A DNA stretch of 64,000 nt from Babylonia areolata (Eukaryota; Mollusca; Gastropoda; Neogastropoda; Buccinidae), in assembly GCF_041734735.1 (NCBI RefSeq), contig NC_134878.1, positions 19,159,202 to 19,223,201 of the forward strand. Direction: 5' to 3'. Made by a program: the position numbers and the translations under genes. Within the stretch, counting starts at the first letter, position 1. Each line of letters begins with the position of its first letter. The notes under the pieces are model-generated. The model was not told the origin of the DNA, did no database searches, and saw nothing but the letters and a program-made list of their open reading frames with translations. This document shows positions 37,401 through 50,929 of this stretch, one piece after another.

Positions 37401-38235
37401 GGGGGGAGGGGAAACAAATGTAAACAAATAGGTGGGAGGTAAAACCAAGTCAAACATCCATGCACACACACACACACTCTCTCTCTCTCTCTCTCTCTCA
37501 CTCACTCACACACACATCCTCCCTGTCAAACAGTCGATTGTCAAGTCTCAGTTAAAACAAGTGGTTTCTTTCTCTGTCAACATTACAATAAATCATGAAT
37601 GCTATTTTGAAATGATGTCATGACATTTTTTTAGTTACATGTCCCTATTCACTGTACTCACAGTTTCACTGTAAAAACAAAATAAATAAAACAGACCAAA
37701 AGGAAACAATCACAGAATATGCAATTAATTAAATAATAATGTCCATTTATAAATGAACCTTAAGCACATAGAAATAAACAATAAAAGTTAATTGGTAAAC
37801 TAAAAATAGGTAAATGATAAGCATACATGAAAAGGGGGCATCTATGATCACAGAACATTGCAGTTTAGGATTTTATAATATATAATGAAGCTCCAAATTC
37901 CAGCAGACTATACTGACTGCAAATAAAACTTTGCAGACTTTTTCCACCAACATCACAGACAAACAGACAGACGACATAAAACTCACACACAGTTGGGTGC
38001 CCATACTTCTGTTCAAACCATGCTCCACAGTTCTTAAAACATTGCACCCCTCTACCAAGCAGTGCTTGGAAACTACTGAACTTAATTCTCTGGCTGTCTG
38101 CAATGTCGCTAAACATCTAATGTTTGAGAATGCCAGTTCCCAAAACCAAACATAATGGCTCAGAAAGAAACACAACCCTTGGTGACTTTTGAACTGTAAT
38201 ACTGGCAATGTTTTCATCAAGTTTGAGCATTTACA
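34500..38235. other. AT-rich stretch without recognised genes
   Basis: No exon with homology is seen. It contains a short CA run (36,993-37,014), CT/CA runs (37,460-37,515) and about three 28-30-base units AAAAAAAAGTTTAAAAACAG near 37,165-37,270. It lies 3' of the minus-strand SLC17A9 gene and may include its 3' UTR. Confidence 0.5.
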
Positions 38236-38709
38236 TAGGTGTGGTGGTTAAATGGTCAGAGTGCTGGTTTCTCGCCCGTGTTTCTAAAGTTCGATACCCT
38301 GTTTCAGCACACTTGGTGGGTAAAGGCAAATGTATGTGCATACCTTCTAATGCCTGAACCCTGTTCATGTGCATCACATACAGAATATCAAATATGTATG
38401 TTAGAGATCCTGTAATCCATGTCAGCCTTTGGTGGCTTATGAAAATAACAACGTACCCAGCATGGGTATGCACACCCCTGAAAATGGAGTATGACTACCT
38501 ATATGGCAGGATAAAATGGGTCATACAGGTAAAAGGATTGTTTCTATGTATGTGACTGAAGCCTGACTGAATGGCACAGGAAAGAATAATGAGCGCCCAA
38601 AAGCAGCACTAAGTCGGCTCCACCCACGTAGGCAGCCTGTTGTGCAAACGACTCTGTAAATTGCTTAAAGCTTTGTCTCTCACCGAGTATATGAGTATCC
38701 ATATCATAT
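38236..38709 (+). mobile_element. tRNA-headed SINE, second-tail subfamily, diverged
   Basis: The head is weakly conserved (GGTTAAATGGTCAGAGTGCT). Body blocks CCTGTAATCCATGTCAGCC and CACACCCCTGAAAATGGAGT follow, then the second tail GTCGGCTCCACCCACGTAGG and TGCTTAAAGCTTTGTCTCTC. CATTTACA flanks both sides (38,228-38,235 and 38,710-38,717). Confidence 0.8.
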
Positions 38710-39007
38710 CATTTACAACTATTTTTCTGTCTTTGTTTTCAGTTAATACTGAAAAACAATGTCTCAATTTAAAGCAAGTTCTTAAAAAGGCCAAAATTAC
38801 ACAGTTGATCTTATCCTGAAAACAACAGCATTTAGACCTCCCACCCCACACCCAAAAAATGTTATAATCTTTGATGCTGAGTTTAACAATCCAGATTCAC
38901 GGCAATAAAACAATAAAGCTAAGCCAGAAGTTTGTCCGCAGCACAGTCCTTTCAGGGCTGAGTGTTAAAATATGTGAAGAGGATGTGCATATAATTACAA
39001 AACAAAA

Positions 39008-42000
39008 TCAACAAACAAAGCATTGCAAACAAGAATAAATCACAGAGAAATCAGATGATGCGCTTGGCAGTCCGAGCAGCAAGAAGATGATGTTTCCAAA
39101 CACACAGATGGCAGCTGTCTGGTTGAAGACAGCACTCCAGCTCTTTGTCGTTTCCAGAATGTACCCAGCCATATACACCCCCACAAACCCTATAACAAGG
39201 GAACAGAACCAAATATTCATCATGGAACTGGATGCTAACAACACATGTTCCCCAACAAACCCTGTCACAAGAGAACAAAACCAAATATCTATCATCAAAC
39301 AAGTTGCTAACAATACATGTTCCCCCAAAAATCTGTCAAATGAGAACAGAACCAAATCCATGTTCTCCCACAAACCCTGTCACGATGGAATAAAACTAAA
39401 TATCTATTATCAAACTAATTGCTAACAAAGAAAAAAGAAACCAATATTTATCATCAAACTGGTCGCTAACAATACATGTTCCCCCACAGACCCTGTAATG
39501 AAATAACAAGCAAATATCAAACTGGTTGCTAACAATACATGTTCCCCCACAAACCCTGTCATACTGGAACAAAACCAAATACTTATCATCAAAATGATCA
39601 CTAACAATGAGAACAGAAACCAATATTCAACACCAAACTGTCACTAACAACACATGTTCCTCCACAAACCATATCAAAAGAGAACAGAACCAAATATTCA
39701 CCATCAAACTGGTTGCTGACATACATGTTCCCCCACAAACCCTGTCACAAGGGAACTACCCAATATTTATTATCCAACTCTTCACCAATATGTTCCCAGA
39801 ATTTTTCACACAACTCCAATTGAGTTTATGAATCACTATAAATCATCTGTTGAGTTTTCTGTGATATTATTAAAGCTCCTAAATCTTTTATATCCAAATT
39901 TGGGCAGCTTCTTGAAAAAGAACAAGGCTGTGAAACAGTAAGCTTTCAAGTACATATACACATGCAAACATTGACACAAAGACACACATGAATACAAATA
40001 CACACACACAGAATCTGAAATGCACACACCTGTACAAATACACACACACACACAGTACAGGAAGATTAACTCACCTGGTATTGCACTTGTAGTGTTCAGT
40101 ATACCTGTAACATATTAAGACAAATTTAGTAATATGCACTTGATATGCATTATATGCGCAGGAGCAACCACACAAGCAGTACTCAAAAGAATCAAATCAA
40201 TTCCTTAATAGCCTAGTCAACCACAAAAAGGCCATTCCTGGGCTAAAAACAGTAGTAGTATTAATAGCATTGGTATTAGCAATGAGAGAGGGGAAAGTGG
40301 AGGTGAACATACTGTTATAGCAACAATGGTACCATAAAGACAGGTGCAATAGCCGAGTGGTTAAAGTGTTGGACTGTCAATCTGAGAGTCCCGGGTTCGA
40401 ATCACGGTGACGGCGCCTGGTGGGTAAAGGGTGGAGATTTTTACGATCTCCTAGGTCAACATATGTGTAGACCTGCTAGTGCCTTAACCCCCTTCGTGTG
40501 TATATGCAAGCAGAAGATCAAATTCGCACGTTAATGATCCTGTAATCCATGTCAGCGTTTGTTGGGTTATGGAAACAAGAACATACCCAGCATGCACACC
40601 CCCGAAAACAGAGTATGGCTGCCTACATGGCGGGGTAAAAATGGTCATACACGTAAAAGCCCACTCATGTGCATACGAGTGAACGTGGCAGTTGCAGCCC
40701 ATGAACGCAGAAGAAGAAGGTACCATGAAGTATGCAGATTTTCATAAAACTTAAAGAATATTGTGTGAAAGAAGATCACAATAAAGATTTTAACAAAAAA
40801 AAAAGAAAAGAGAAATAAAGAAAATGAGAAGTCTTTGTCATTGGTAAAACAACATCCAGACATATGTGGGTGAAACACTAAGCCACACCTCTAGAACAAA
40901 ACAAAAAAAACTGATATAAAAGGTCAGTACATTGCAAAAAACATTAAAAAGAAACAATAACAAACATTTGAAAACACTCTATACAAGGCCAATACATCAT
41001 TAAAAAAAAAAAAAGTATTAACCAGCATTACAACTCAAATTCAAACCATGGCCTTTTTGGAATACTTTAGCACACACATATAGCATATTTGAACAGAGAA
41101 TCTTTCCTATAAAAAGAATATAAAAATGTTTAAAATACCCAACATTGCCCTGACACACGAGAATCAAACCCTCTCTCACCAAAGACAGCCCCTGCATGAT
41201 TGGGAGCCAGGTCGACAGGGTTGATGGAGAGACTGGGGCTGTAGAAGCCGCAGCAGGCAATGGCCAGAGTCATACACATCAGGGTGCTGAAGTAACTGTC
41301 CACGTAGGAGATCAGAACCAGGAACACTGCCGTGCCACTGAACAGCACCGTCTGAAACAGGGGGCACGGGAGGGCAAATAAACCTAAAGATTTGATATGG
41401 ATACTTATATAGTGCCTATTCTCTGTTGGAGACCAAGCTCTAAGCACTTTACAAACTCAGGGTCATTTGCACAACAGGCTGCCTACCTGGGTAGAGCCAA
41501 CTGACAACTGCCATTGTGGGGTGCTCATCATTCCTTTCCTGTGTCATTCAATCAGATTTCAGGCATGCACATATACACACTCAGACAAACATGTAACATT
41601 TTATGTGTATGACTGTTTTGTTTATTTAACCCACCATGTAGGCAGCTATACTCTGGGTATTTTCTTGTTTCCATAACCCACCAAACATTGACATGGATTA
41701 CAGGATCTTTAACGTGCCTATTTGATATTTTGCGTGCATATACACATGGAGGGTGTTCAGGCACTAGCAGGTCTGCACATATACTGACCTGGGAGATCAG
41801 AAAAATCTCCACCCTTTACCAACCAGGCACTGTTCCCGAGATTTGAAGCTAGGACCCTCAGATTGAAAGTGCAAGGCTTTAACCTACTACGCCCATCAAG
41901 TCATAAGTATGTGCTCTGTAGGTAAATGCAGATGAAGAGGCACAGTTTTCTGTACATGTAAATAATATATGTACATGCACACACTTGTACATATACATTT

Positions 42001-45000
42001 GCATTCATGCACTTGTGTACACAAATGTGCACTTGAACATAAGCTCCTACGTGGTTCTTGGCCTAATGATAATGCGTCCCCCTTGGAACCAAGAGAATCT
42101 GTGTACACTGGTCCAATCCCCACACTCACCAGTGTTTTCTCCCCCTCCACTTGACCTTGACTGGTGGTCTGGACGCTAGTCATTTGGATGAGACAATAAA
42201 CCGACGTCCTGTGTGTGGCATGCACTTAGTGCATGTAAAAGAACCCACAGCAAAAATAGCATTCTCCCTCGCAAAATTCTAAAGGAAAAATCCACTTTGA
42301 TAGAAAAACAAATACACTTGCAGGCAGAATATGAAAAAAGGGTGGCACTCCCATTGTAGCTACATGCTCTCCCTGAGGAGAGAAGCCCAAATTTCACTTT
42401 CACACAGAGGAATCTGTTGTGACAAAAGAGTAATACAATACAAACTATATGATACAATACAATGCACACACATACACAAGAGATATATTGGAGACCAACT
42501 CAACACACAAAAGTGTGTGAATAAACAAAAAACCAATGAAATAAATGTTTGAATACAACACTGCATAGTGTCAAGCAAAACTGTCATCACAGAAGAGACG
42601 TGTGTTTCATTTTAAGGCCATTTCACACATGATCTGTTTTCTTTTTTTTTATCATTTTTTTCAACCTAAATCAACATTTATAAATTCATCAGCTATAAAC
42701 TCATTACTATCATAACCCAACATAAAGAGACATGCAAACAGACTGAAGGCAAAACAAAAGAATAAATGTTGTAGTACTGTTGGTCGCCTTTCCCTGATTG
42801 CTTTTTTTTTTTTTTTTTAAACTCTGTAACATTTGATGTAGACACATTAACGGGAAACAGCAAACTTACCGCAATAAGTTTCCGTACAAATGTAACTGCA
42901 AAACCTGCAAAAATATGCAACATCATATCAAAATGATGAAAAGAAAAACAAGTCTCCTGGTCACATAAACTGTAGCAGGTTCCCAATTTCATGTTTATAG
43001 CTGTTTTTGTTCTTAAGGGTAAAGGTGTAAACCAGTCCATAATCATCAGAAGTAGTTTACCATCAAATTTATATTGCAAGGCAAAGCGAAAAGTGAATCA
43101 GACTGTTAGATGTCCAATGCAGACATGGAAAACTTAGACCCCAATCAAAACATCATTGTCTGGTCTTTGAGGAGAAACTGTGTGTGAACTTCACTGCTTT
43201 TGAAACTGGTGGCCAAAAAAAGTTCAGATGAACATGGGGCGTCACTCTTCCCAAACACTGCAAATATAATTTGTAAACTTACAGTTTCACTGGATGTTTT
43301 GATCCTGTGACAAGTGCATGACTCACTAATATGGTCTTCAGGCAGGCTAAAGGATGCAATAATTATCAGGATACATAATCACCTAAATGTGGCAGTAAAT
43401 CTTTCACTTTGTGAATTCAGTTGAGAGTTTTAATTTCAGTTTCTCAAGGAGGCATCACTGCATTTGGACAAATACATATAGGCTACACCACATCTGCTAG
43501 GCAGATGCCTGACCAGCAGCATAACCCAACACACTAGAGTTAAGAGTATGTATGACAACGGTGAAATTGTACTTGTGCATGCATCATGAGTGTCCACATG
43601 TGTACTGAAAAAAAAGTGGCACATTACAATCAGCCCACATTTAGAGTCAGCTTTAACAACAGCTGTACCCCACCTTGACGTACTGACCTGCTTTAATCAT
43701 TCTGTCGGCCACCCAGCCTCCACCAATGTTACAGGGGACAATGACCAGCCATGGCACTACGTTGAACACCCAGCTCTGCAAAACAATGGCCATTACTGTC
43801 AAAGAAAGGCTGAACATTGTCAGTTTGGTGGTGCTACCATCTACAGTATCAACATTTTCAGTTTGGTGGCGCAAACATTTACGGCATGAACACTGTCAGT
43901 TTGGTGGTGCAAACATTTACACCATGAATATTTTCAGTTTGGAGGTGCTACCATTTACAGTATCAACATTGTTTGGTGGTGCAAACATTTGCAGCATGAA
44001 CATTTTCAGTTTGGTGGTGCTACCATTTACAGCATGAACATTGGTGGTGCAAACATTTGCAGCATGAACATTTTCAGTTTGGTGGTGCTACCATTTACAG
44101 CATGAACAACTTCACTTTGTGGTGCTACCATTTACAGCATGAACATCTTCACTTTGTGGTGCTACCATTTACAGCATGAACAGATATGGAAAAAAGTTAA
44201 TATCTATTCCTTGATTGTGCACCCTTAAAAAAGGAAAACAAATCAGACCATGACCACTTATATATATCTTTGGTGCCTCTCAGAAAGTTTTGTTAAATTT
44301 TGTCAGGAAAATGTGATACAAAAATGAGCTCTGACTTTAACAGTACACAGAAGTCAACTGGTCCATTCTCAATGCAAAGCATCACAGGACAGCATATTTT
44401 CAGCCACCTACCTTGTTTCATGATCAAAGTGAAGGATAAAATTTTCCCTATTGCACTTCCCTCTTTATACCATTCTCCCCAATTATGCCACCCAACTTCA
44501 CAAACAAGAAAAGCATACCTTAGCATCTGGGAAGTTTTCATGGAAAAATGTTGGCAGCCAGGACAGAAGAATGTAGAATCCATTGTTGCTGCAGTAGTTG
44601 GAGACCAGTAAGGCCCTGCAGAACATCAAACACCACACAACATCCATTCATGCTGGCATGGTGATAACCGTACAAAAGAGCAGTCAGAAATTCTGACATA
44701 TCAGTTGCTAGATAATACAACACTACAATTCTGAAGTGTTTAATCAGAAATTGACGTTAATAAGCAAAATCATATCTATGGAAAGTAGTGCAAACACACA
44801 CACACACACACACTACACTATAAATTTTGAAAGTGTCAAACAAAATTGGTTGCAACTGTGCACAATGAAAGCTTGGAAAGGACTAGTCTCAACCATGGTT
44901 CAAAATCATACCAATCTATACAAGTTTTTTAAAAACATAAACAAAAATCATATTTCTAAAGATGATGGAAATAATAATCACGAAACCAGAATTTCAGATC

Positions 45001-47515
45001 ATTAACTAGGAAAACGTCTTGTTATCACAGAGGAATCACACACTGTTCTCACCAAAAAGAGTAGTGGGAGAAAAGTTTAAGCCAGGGCACAGGGGTAGAA
45101 GTGTTGATGTTGCTGTTCAGATCCATGGCTTTGGCGCCAAGACGTGGAGACTCAGTGCGGTGCCCACGGATCAGGCACCGATACCAGACTGTGGCCCACA
45201 GCAGCCCAGCGCAACCTGCCAGGGTCGTGAAAACAAAAAATGGTCTAGTGAGGAACACGGACATTACTGTGCAGACATGAAAATGGTCAACTGAGTGTGG
45301 CAGATCACACATTCGTGATAGTCTTACCTATACCACAGATGTTCACTCATGTAAGTGGCTAACTAATGGATATAAGAGCAACACTCTCTAAAACTCTCTC
45401 TACTTTACTCATAATGCCAGAACCTAACCTAAACAGGAAATGATTGTTTTTAAATGGTAGCATCAATAAGCAAGCTCATTTCAGAAACTGTATGACTAAA
45501 TGAAGCAAAATTTTCACAGATGAAATTTTCTTTGTAGTTATGTAGGAATTTATTTTTAAAATAGGAGTCTAAATCCAGGCAATGCACTGTGGGTTGATGG
45601 TGAAGATTTTTTTTGTAGCATCCTAATTTTTTCAACATCCCACATATCTGCAGACCTGCTAGTATCTGACCTTCATTTATACTCAACACATACAATAGAT
45701 CTATATATCATTATGTGTATGTTAAAAGATCCAATTATTTCAGCTGTTTGGTGGTTTGAGAAGAATGAAAATCTCTGTCATGTAATGTCCATGAAAATGA
45801 CAGCTGCTTACATGGTATGCCAAAAATTTGTCATTTCCATAAATCTCACTCAGGCGTAAAAGCGAAAAAGATACTTGCAACCCATGTACACAGAAGACAA
45901 AAATAGGTGATTGTTCTTTTACTACCAAAATTAAAAGTAACTAAAGTGTTTAATCTCTTAATGACTCAAACTGTTTTTCCACTTTTTTTTTTCCCAATAA
46001 CGTCTAGATTCACATTTCTCTGTGAAGGTCATCTTTGTCCTTCCTTGAATGCCCATACACATAATCTCTGGCATAGTACTCCTCTAATACCAATGTAAAG
46101 ACACTACTAAAGACTCCCACATGCATGTAAACATATACAAAAACTCTCACCGTATGGTGACTGTCCATGAATAATTTGAGTGCAAGATCACTGGGCCAAT
46201 AAATCATTAATATCTTTGACACTTTATGACACTTGGACAGGCAACCATCCCACTATGATTCAGCTATGGGTGACTTCATCCATCAGCAGTCAATATATCT
46301 AAGAAAACTTATTCTGCTCCACTGATGGACTGACAAATATAAGTCAAAGCTGAATACTTATCAGTAAAAGACAGATACAATGAAAAGAAACAATGTACAA
46401 TGAAAAGGAACAATGTGGCTGTCCAGAAGATAAAAAAAGAAGAGAACAGGGAGATAAAATCAGCATATACTTCAAGCTTTTACTGAGCATAAAAATGATT
46501 GAAGCAGACCAGTCAGGACATGCACATGCACAACAAAGCTTTAGGTGCCTTATGTTAGTGTTCATGGTCAAAAGCGGACAAGAAGCTTACCAATCACATA
46601 GAATGGTTTCTGCCAGCCAAACTGCTCCATCAGAAAAGAGCCCATACTGCCACTCAGTAACGTTCTGTTAACAGCAGACAAAAAGCATTTGCTTTGCCCA
46701 GTTCAAGCCTGTTTCCTACAACACATTACACATCAGACATATAGCAGTTTGAGTCTACTCAGAGCCCAAGCAGATGACTGCACACTGTCAATGTGAACTT
46801 CTTTTTCCTGTTAACCAGAACTACTGCCTGCTTCTATGCTCCCATTTTTGTGAATTCCTGTTATTGTGTTCTGTAAGAGCACAGTTGAACTCACAGCTAA
46901 CATCTGATGCTTGTTGTCCACAGTGAAATGAATCTAGCATCACCTACCATGTTTTTGTTCCATAGTAAAAGAATAAGTCATGGAATCTTTATTTCTGAAT
47001 TTCTTATTTCGACAGATTTTGGTTTCAGGCAAAATCATCCATGTGATGTTATTGCAAGAAAACAGATACTCTGCTGATCAGGTTGTAAATACGCCTTTCC
47101 GAAACTTGAGATGAAATTTTCTTTGATGATTTTTATACGTTTCAGGCAAATGTTTCTCAAAAACAGTTTTACTGAGGAAATATATTTTCTTGAACACAAG
47201 TGCATAATAGTGCAAAACCTTCTAAAATGATCTTTGTCAAACACACACAAACGTACCACACATCTATGAAAATGTAAGGCCATATCTATGCGATTTTTGT
47301 CAACCAAAAAGATATGACACTTATATATCATTAAATACAAACTAAACACGATATGTACATACAGTGATATTAACGTTTTTACACACATACACAGAACTAA
47401 ATGATCCGATCAACCAAGACCATATTGTGACATATAATCAATCTTTTTACATCATTCACATAAACCAACAGAAAATATTGACATAAAATCAATACTCAAA
47501 AGGAAATGCACACAC

Positions 47516-47556
<41 letters not shown>

Positions 47557-48262
47557 AAGCAAACTTACCCACAGTTTGCACCTGTTGCTATCAAGCTTAC
47601 AGTCAAGGACCTCTCATCACTGTGCACTTTACGTGACACAAGACTGGTAGTGCTTGGAAAATGTACACCTAGAACCATGGACAGTAAAACACTGGATTGT
47701 ATACATCTATGATATGTGAACATGCACAACATATGTAATATATATACCTGCACGCATATATGCACACACACCCTCTCACACCCACAAACACACAGTAAAG
47801 ATTAAACTTTAGAATAATAAAAGTGAGAGAAAATAAAAACAAACTGAATAAACATACACAAAACAAATAAACAGCTGTTGTGTAAATACTGCCGATAACT
47901 GTATGTGTTTTCTTAAGTCTATGACAGTAAACTACTAGACCTGAGAGACTAGGTAGACCAGTTAAAACAAAACACTGCAGTGAGGCACAAACATCCACAC
48001 ACACACAGCTGCAAGCGAATACGCACACACACACACACAATTTTCTTTCTATCATTCTCTCTCCTTTGCACACACACACACACATACACACACTCACTTT
48101 TCTTTCTCACATTCTCTCTCCTTTGCATACGCACAACACACACTGTGACACACACACACACACACTTTTCTTTCTAGCATTCTCTCTCCTTCATATATAT
48201 ACAACACACAAATGTCACACAAACACACACACATACTTTTCTTTCTAGCATTCTCTCTCCTT

Positions 48263-48298
<36 letters not shown>

Positions 48299-50863
48299 CA
48301 TGCATGCACACACACACACACACCTAGTTGTATGCACACACACACACACAAGCAAACATACACGCAGATGCACATACACACAAACACAGACATACACACA
48401 AACTACACACACCCTGCGAAACGCCCAGCAAGACACGGAAGACAACAATGACGTAGATGGGAAAAGGTGTGTAGGTTGACAGCTGGATGATCAGAGGTGT
48501 GCAAAAGGTGATGGATGACCACAGCACTGAGGCCACCAACAACACACGCTCCCCTCCCACGCGATCACTGAGGTAGCCACCCAAAACCTGGGTCATCATG
48601 TACCCCCAGAAGAAGGCTGACATTACAGTTCCCTGTTAAAATAGAAAAAAAGAAGAAGAAAAAGTCTTACAGCAGCTGTGCACACAAGTTCAAGCTACCA
48701 AATGAAATATCCTGCTATGCTGTATACTGGTATTTCAACAGCTGTTCCCTGTAATTAATATAAGCTTTTTTTTTTATAAGAATTTTCATTATCAGTATCA
48801 GTAGGTCAAGGAGGCGTCACTGCGTTCTGACAAATCCATATACGCTACACCATATCTGCCAAGCAGATGCCTGACCAGCAGCGTAACCCAACTCGATTAG
48901 TCAGGCCTTGAGAAAAACAAATAAATAAAAAAAATATTAATAAAAATGAATAAGTAAATTAATTAATTTAAAAAATAAATAAATAAAATAAGATAAACGA
49001 AAAAAAAAAATCCCACATTTTTTTTTTTAACAAATAAATATAAAATAAAATATAAATAAATAAATAAATAATAGATAAATAAAAAAAAGAACTACTACTA
49101 CTAATAATAATATTTATAAGGTGCAAAAACTTGATGAAGTCACTATAAGCGTACGAAAAAAAACAATGAAAAAATAAAAAAGTAAATAAATAAATAAATA
49201 AATAAAATAAAATAAAATAAATAAAAAAGACAACAATGATGATAAATAAGCAAATAAATAATGTAAAACATGCAGACACACATTCACACATACACACACA
49301 TATGCATAACAGATGTGCACCAAACATGCAGTTTCACAGATATGAAAGCACAATCAAATACACATAAACGTACATGAGCCCCAACACACACACACACACA
49401 CCACCCTGCACCCCCTCTACCCTCCCTCCTCCACACACTCATTTCTAGGCTACATATCGCAGCTCCACCACACACACACACACACACACACAGGCACACT
49501 TACTTGTGCACATACACCTATATCCCCCACCCCCAAACCCACACACATATATACAAATATATATATGCACACCTGCACGTTCCAAAATTAAGAATTTTCA
49601 TTCATTCACTGTATACAACAGAATTAATGATGACATATATAACTGAACACATTTCACAAAAAGCATTTTCATCTTTCAGGTATGGATGAATTGGAGAGAC
49701 AAAACAAGAGAGGAGGTACTCAAAATTTGTTGGTTGTATCAGTGGCAGTTTTTCATGCAAATAATTACATTGACAAGTCTGAGTAGATGGTACTTCTAGT
49801 GGTTAAGTAAATATAAAGAAATATACTGGGTATGGAAATACCACATATCAGGCAAAAAAGAGATGTGTCATGAATATCTTTATTACTATACTTTGTACTT
49901 GTATTTTGGACAGTTATTGCTTATCATAATGTTAACTACAGAACTTGTGATTACTTTTTGTGTGTGTAAAATTGGAAGTGGAAATATCTTTCAGACAACC
50001 AAAAAGACAAACATGAATATGAATAATATTTCCATGATAATCACAGTCATGGTGTTCAAAGGAACAATTTAATAAAACAGATGGACTGTGTAGCAGCTGT
50101 GCAAGACACACACAAGCCAGACAACAGACAGCACATTTCCCACATTGTATCGCACAAAAAAGGCGTTTGAATGTACATTTTGCATTTTGGAATACATCTT
50201 GTTTTGAACTGTTATGGGGTATAACATATAGCTTTAATCATTTATACACTGTTGTATAAAATGAAGAATATTGATCAAAGCATCATGAAATATATATATA
50301 TTAGTATTTAACATTCTTCATCCTTCATAAATATTCACTCAAACATATATGTCACAAACATCTCTTTCATTTGATGCACTGAACTGGTCCCCCTAAAAGT
50401 GATAAGAAAATGTCCCTTCTTAAAAGCATCATCTACAGTTCAGTACATACAAAGTTACAGACAAATAGGTAAATCTCAAATTTGTTTACATTTCTAATTT
50501 TCTGTTGACAGCTCTGTGGTTAGTACTGCAATCTGCAGTTCTCCAATTAATAGACCTTTTTTTCTTCTTTTTTTTTTTCAAACCACAGTGACAGTCTGCA
50601 GTAATTAGTACTTCTACTCACTGATTCTTTCTTGTCCCATTTCATCTCCTCTGCCACATCCACAATGCACACTGGCATTATTGTCCTGGCGGTGTATATC
50701 ACTGCTGTGCCAAACATCAGTGCCACTGTCCACAGTTTCTTTTCTTTTCTGCAAGGTTAAGAAAGGCGGGCCCCAATCGCAAGAAAATAAATACAGCAAG
50801 TGTGTGTCACTATGTCTGGGTACGTGTGCACAAGGGGGAAAGAGAGAATGTAAATCTGCACAT

Positions 50864-50929
<66 letters not shown>

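Noticed and set aside
34500-38235. Hidden gene in the AT-rich gap
   Set aside because: The open frames are short and without motifs, and no consistent splice-linked series could be built.
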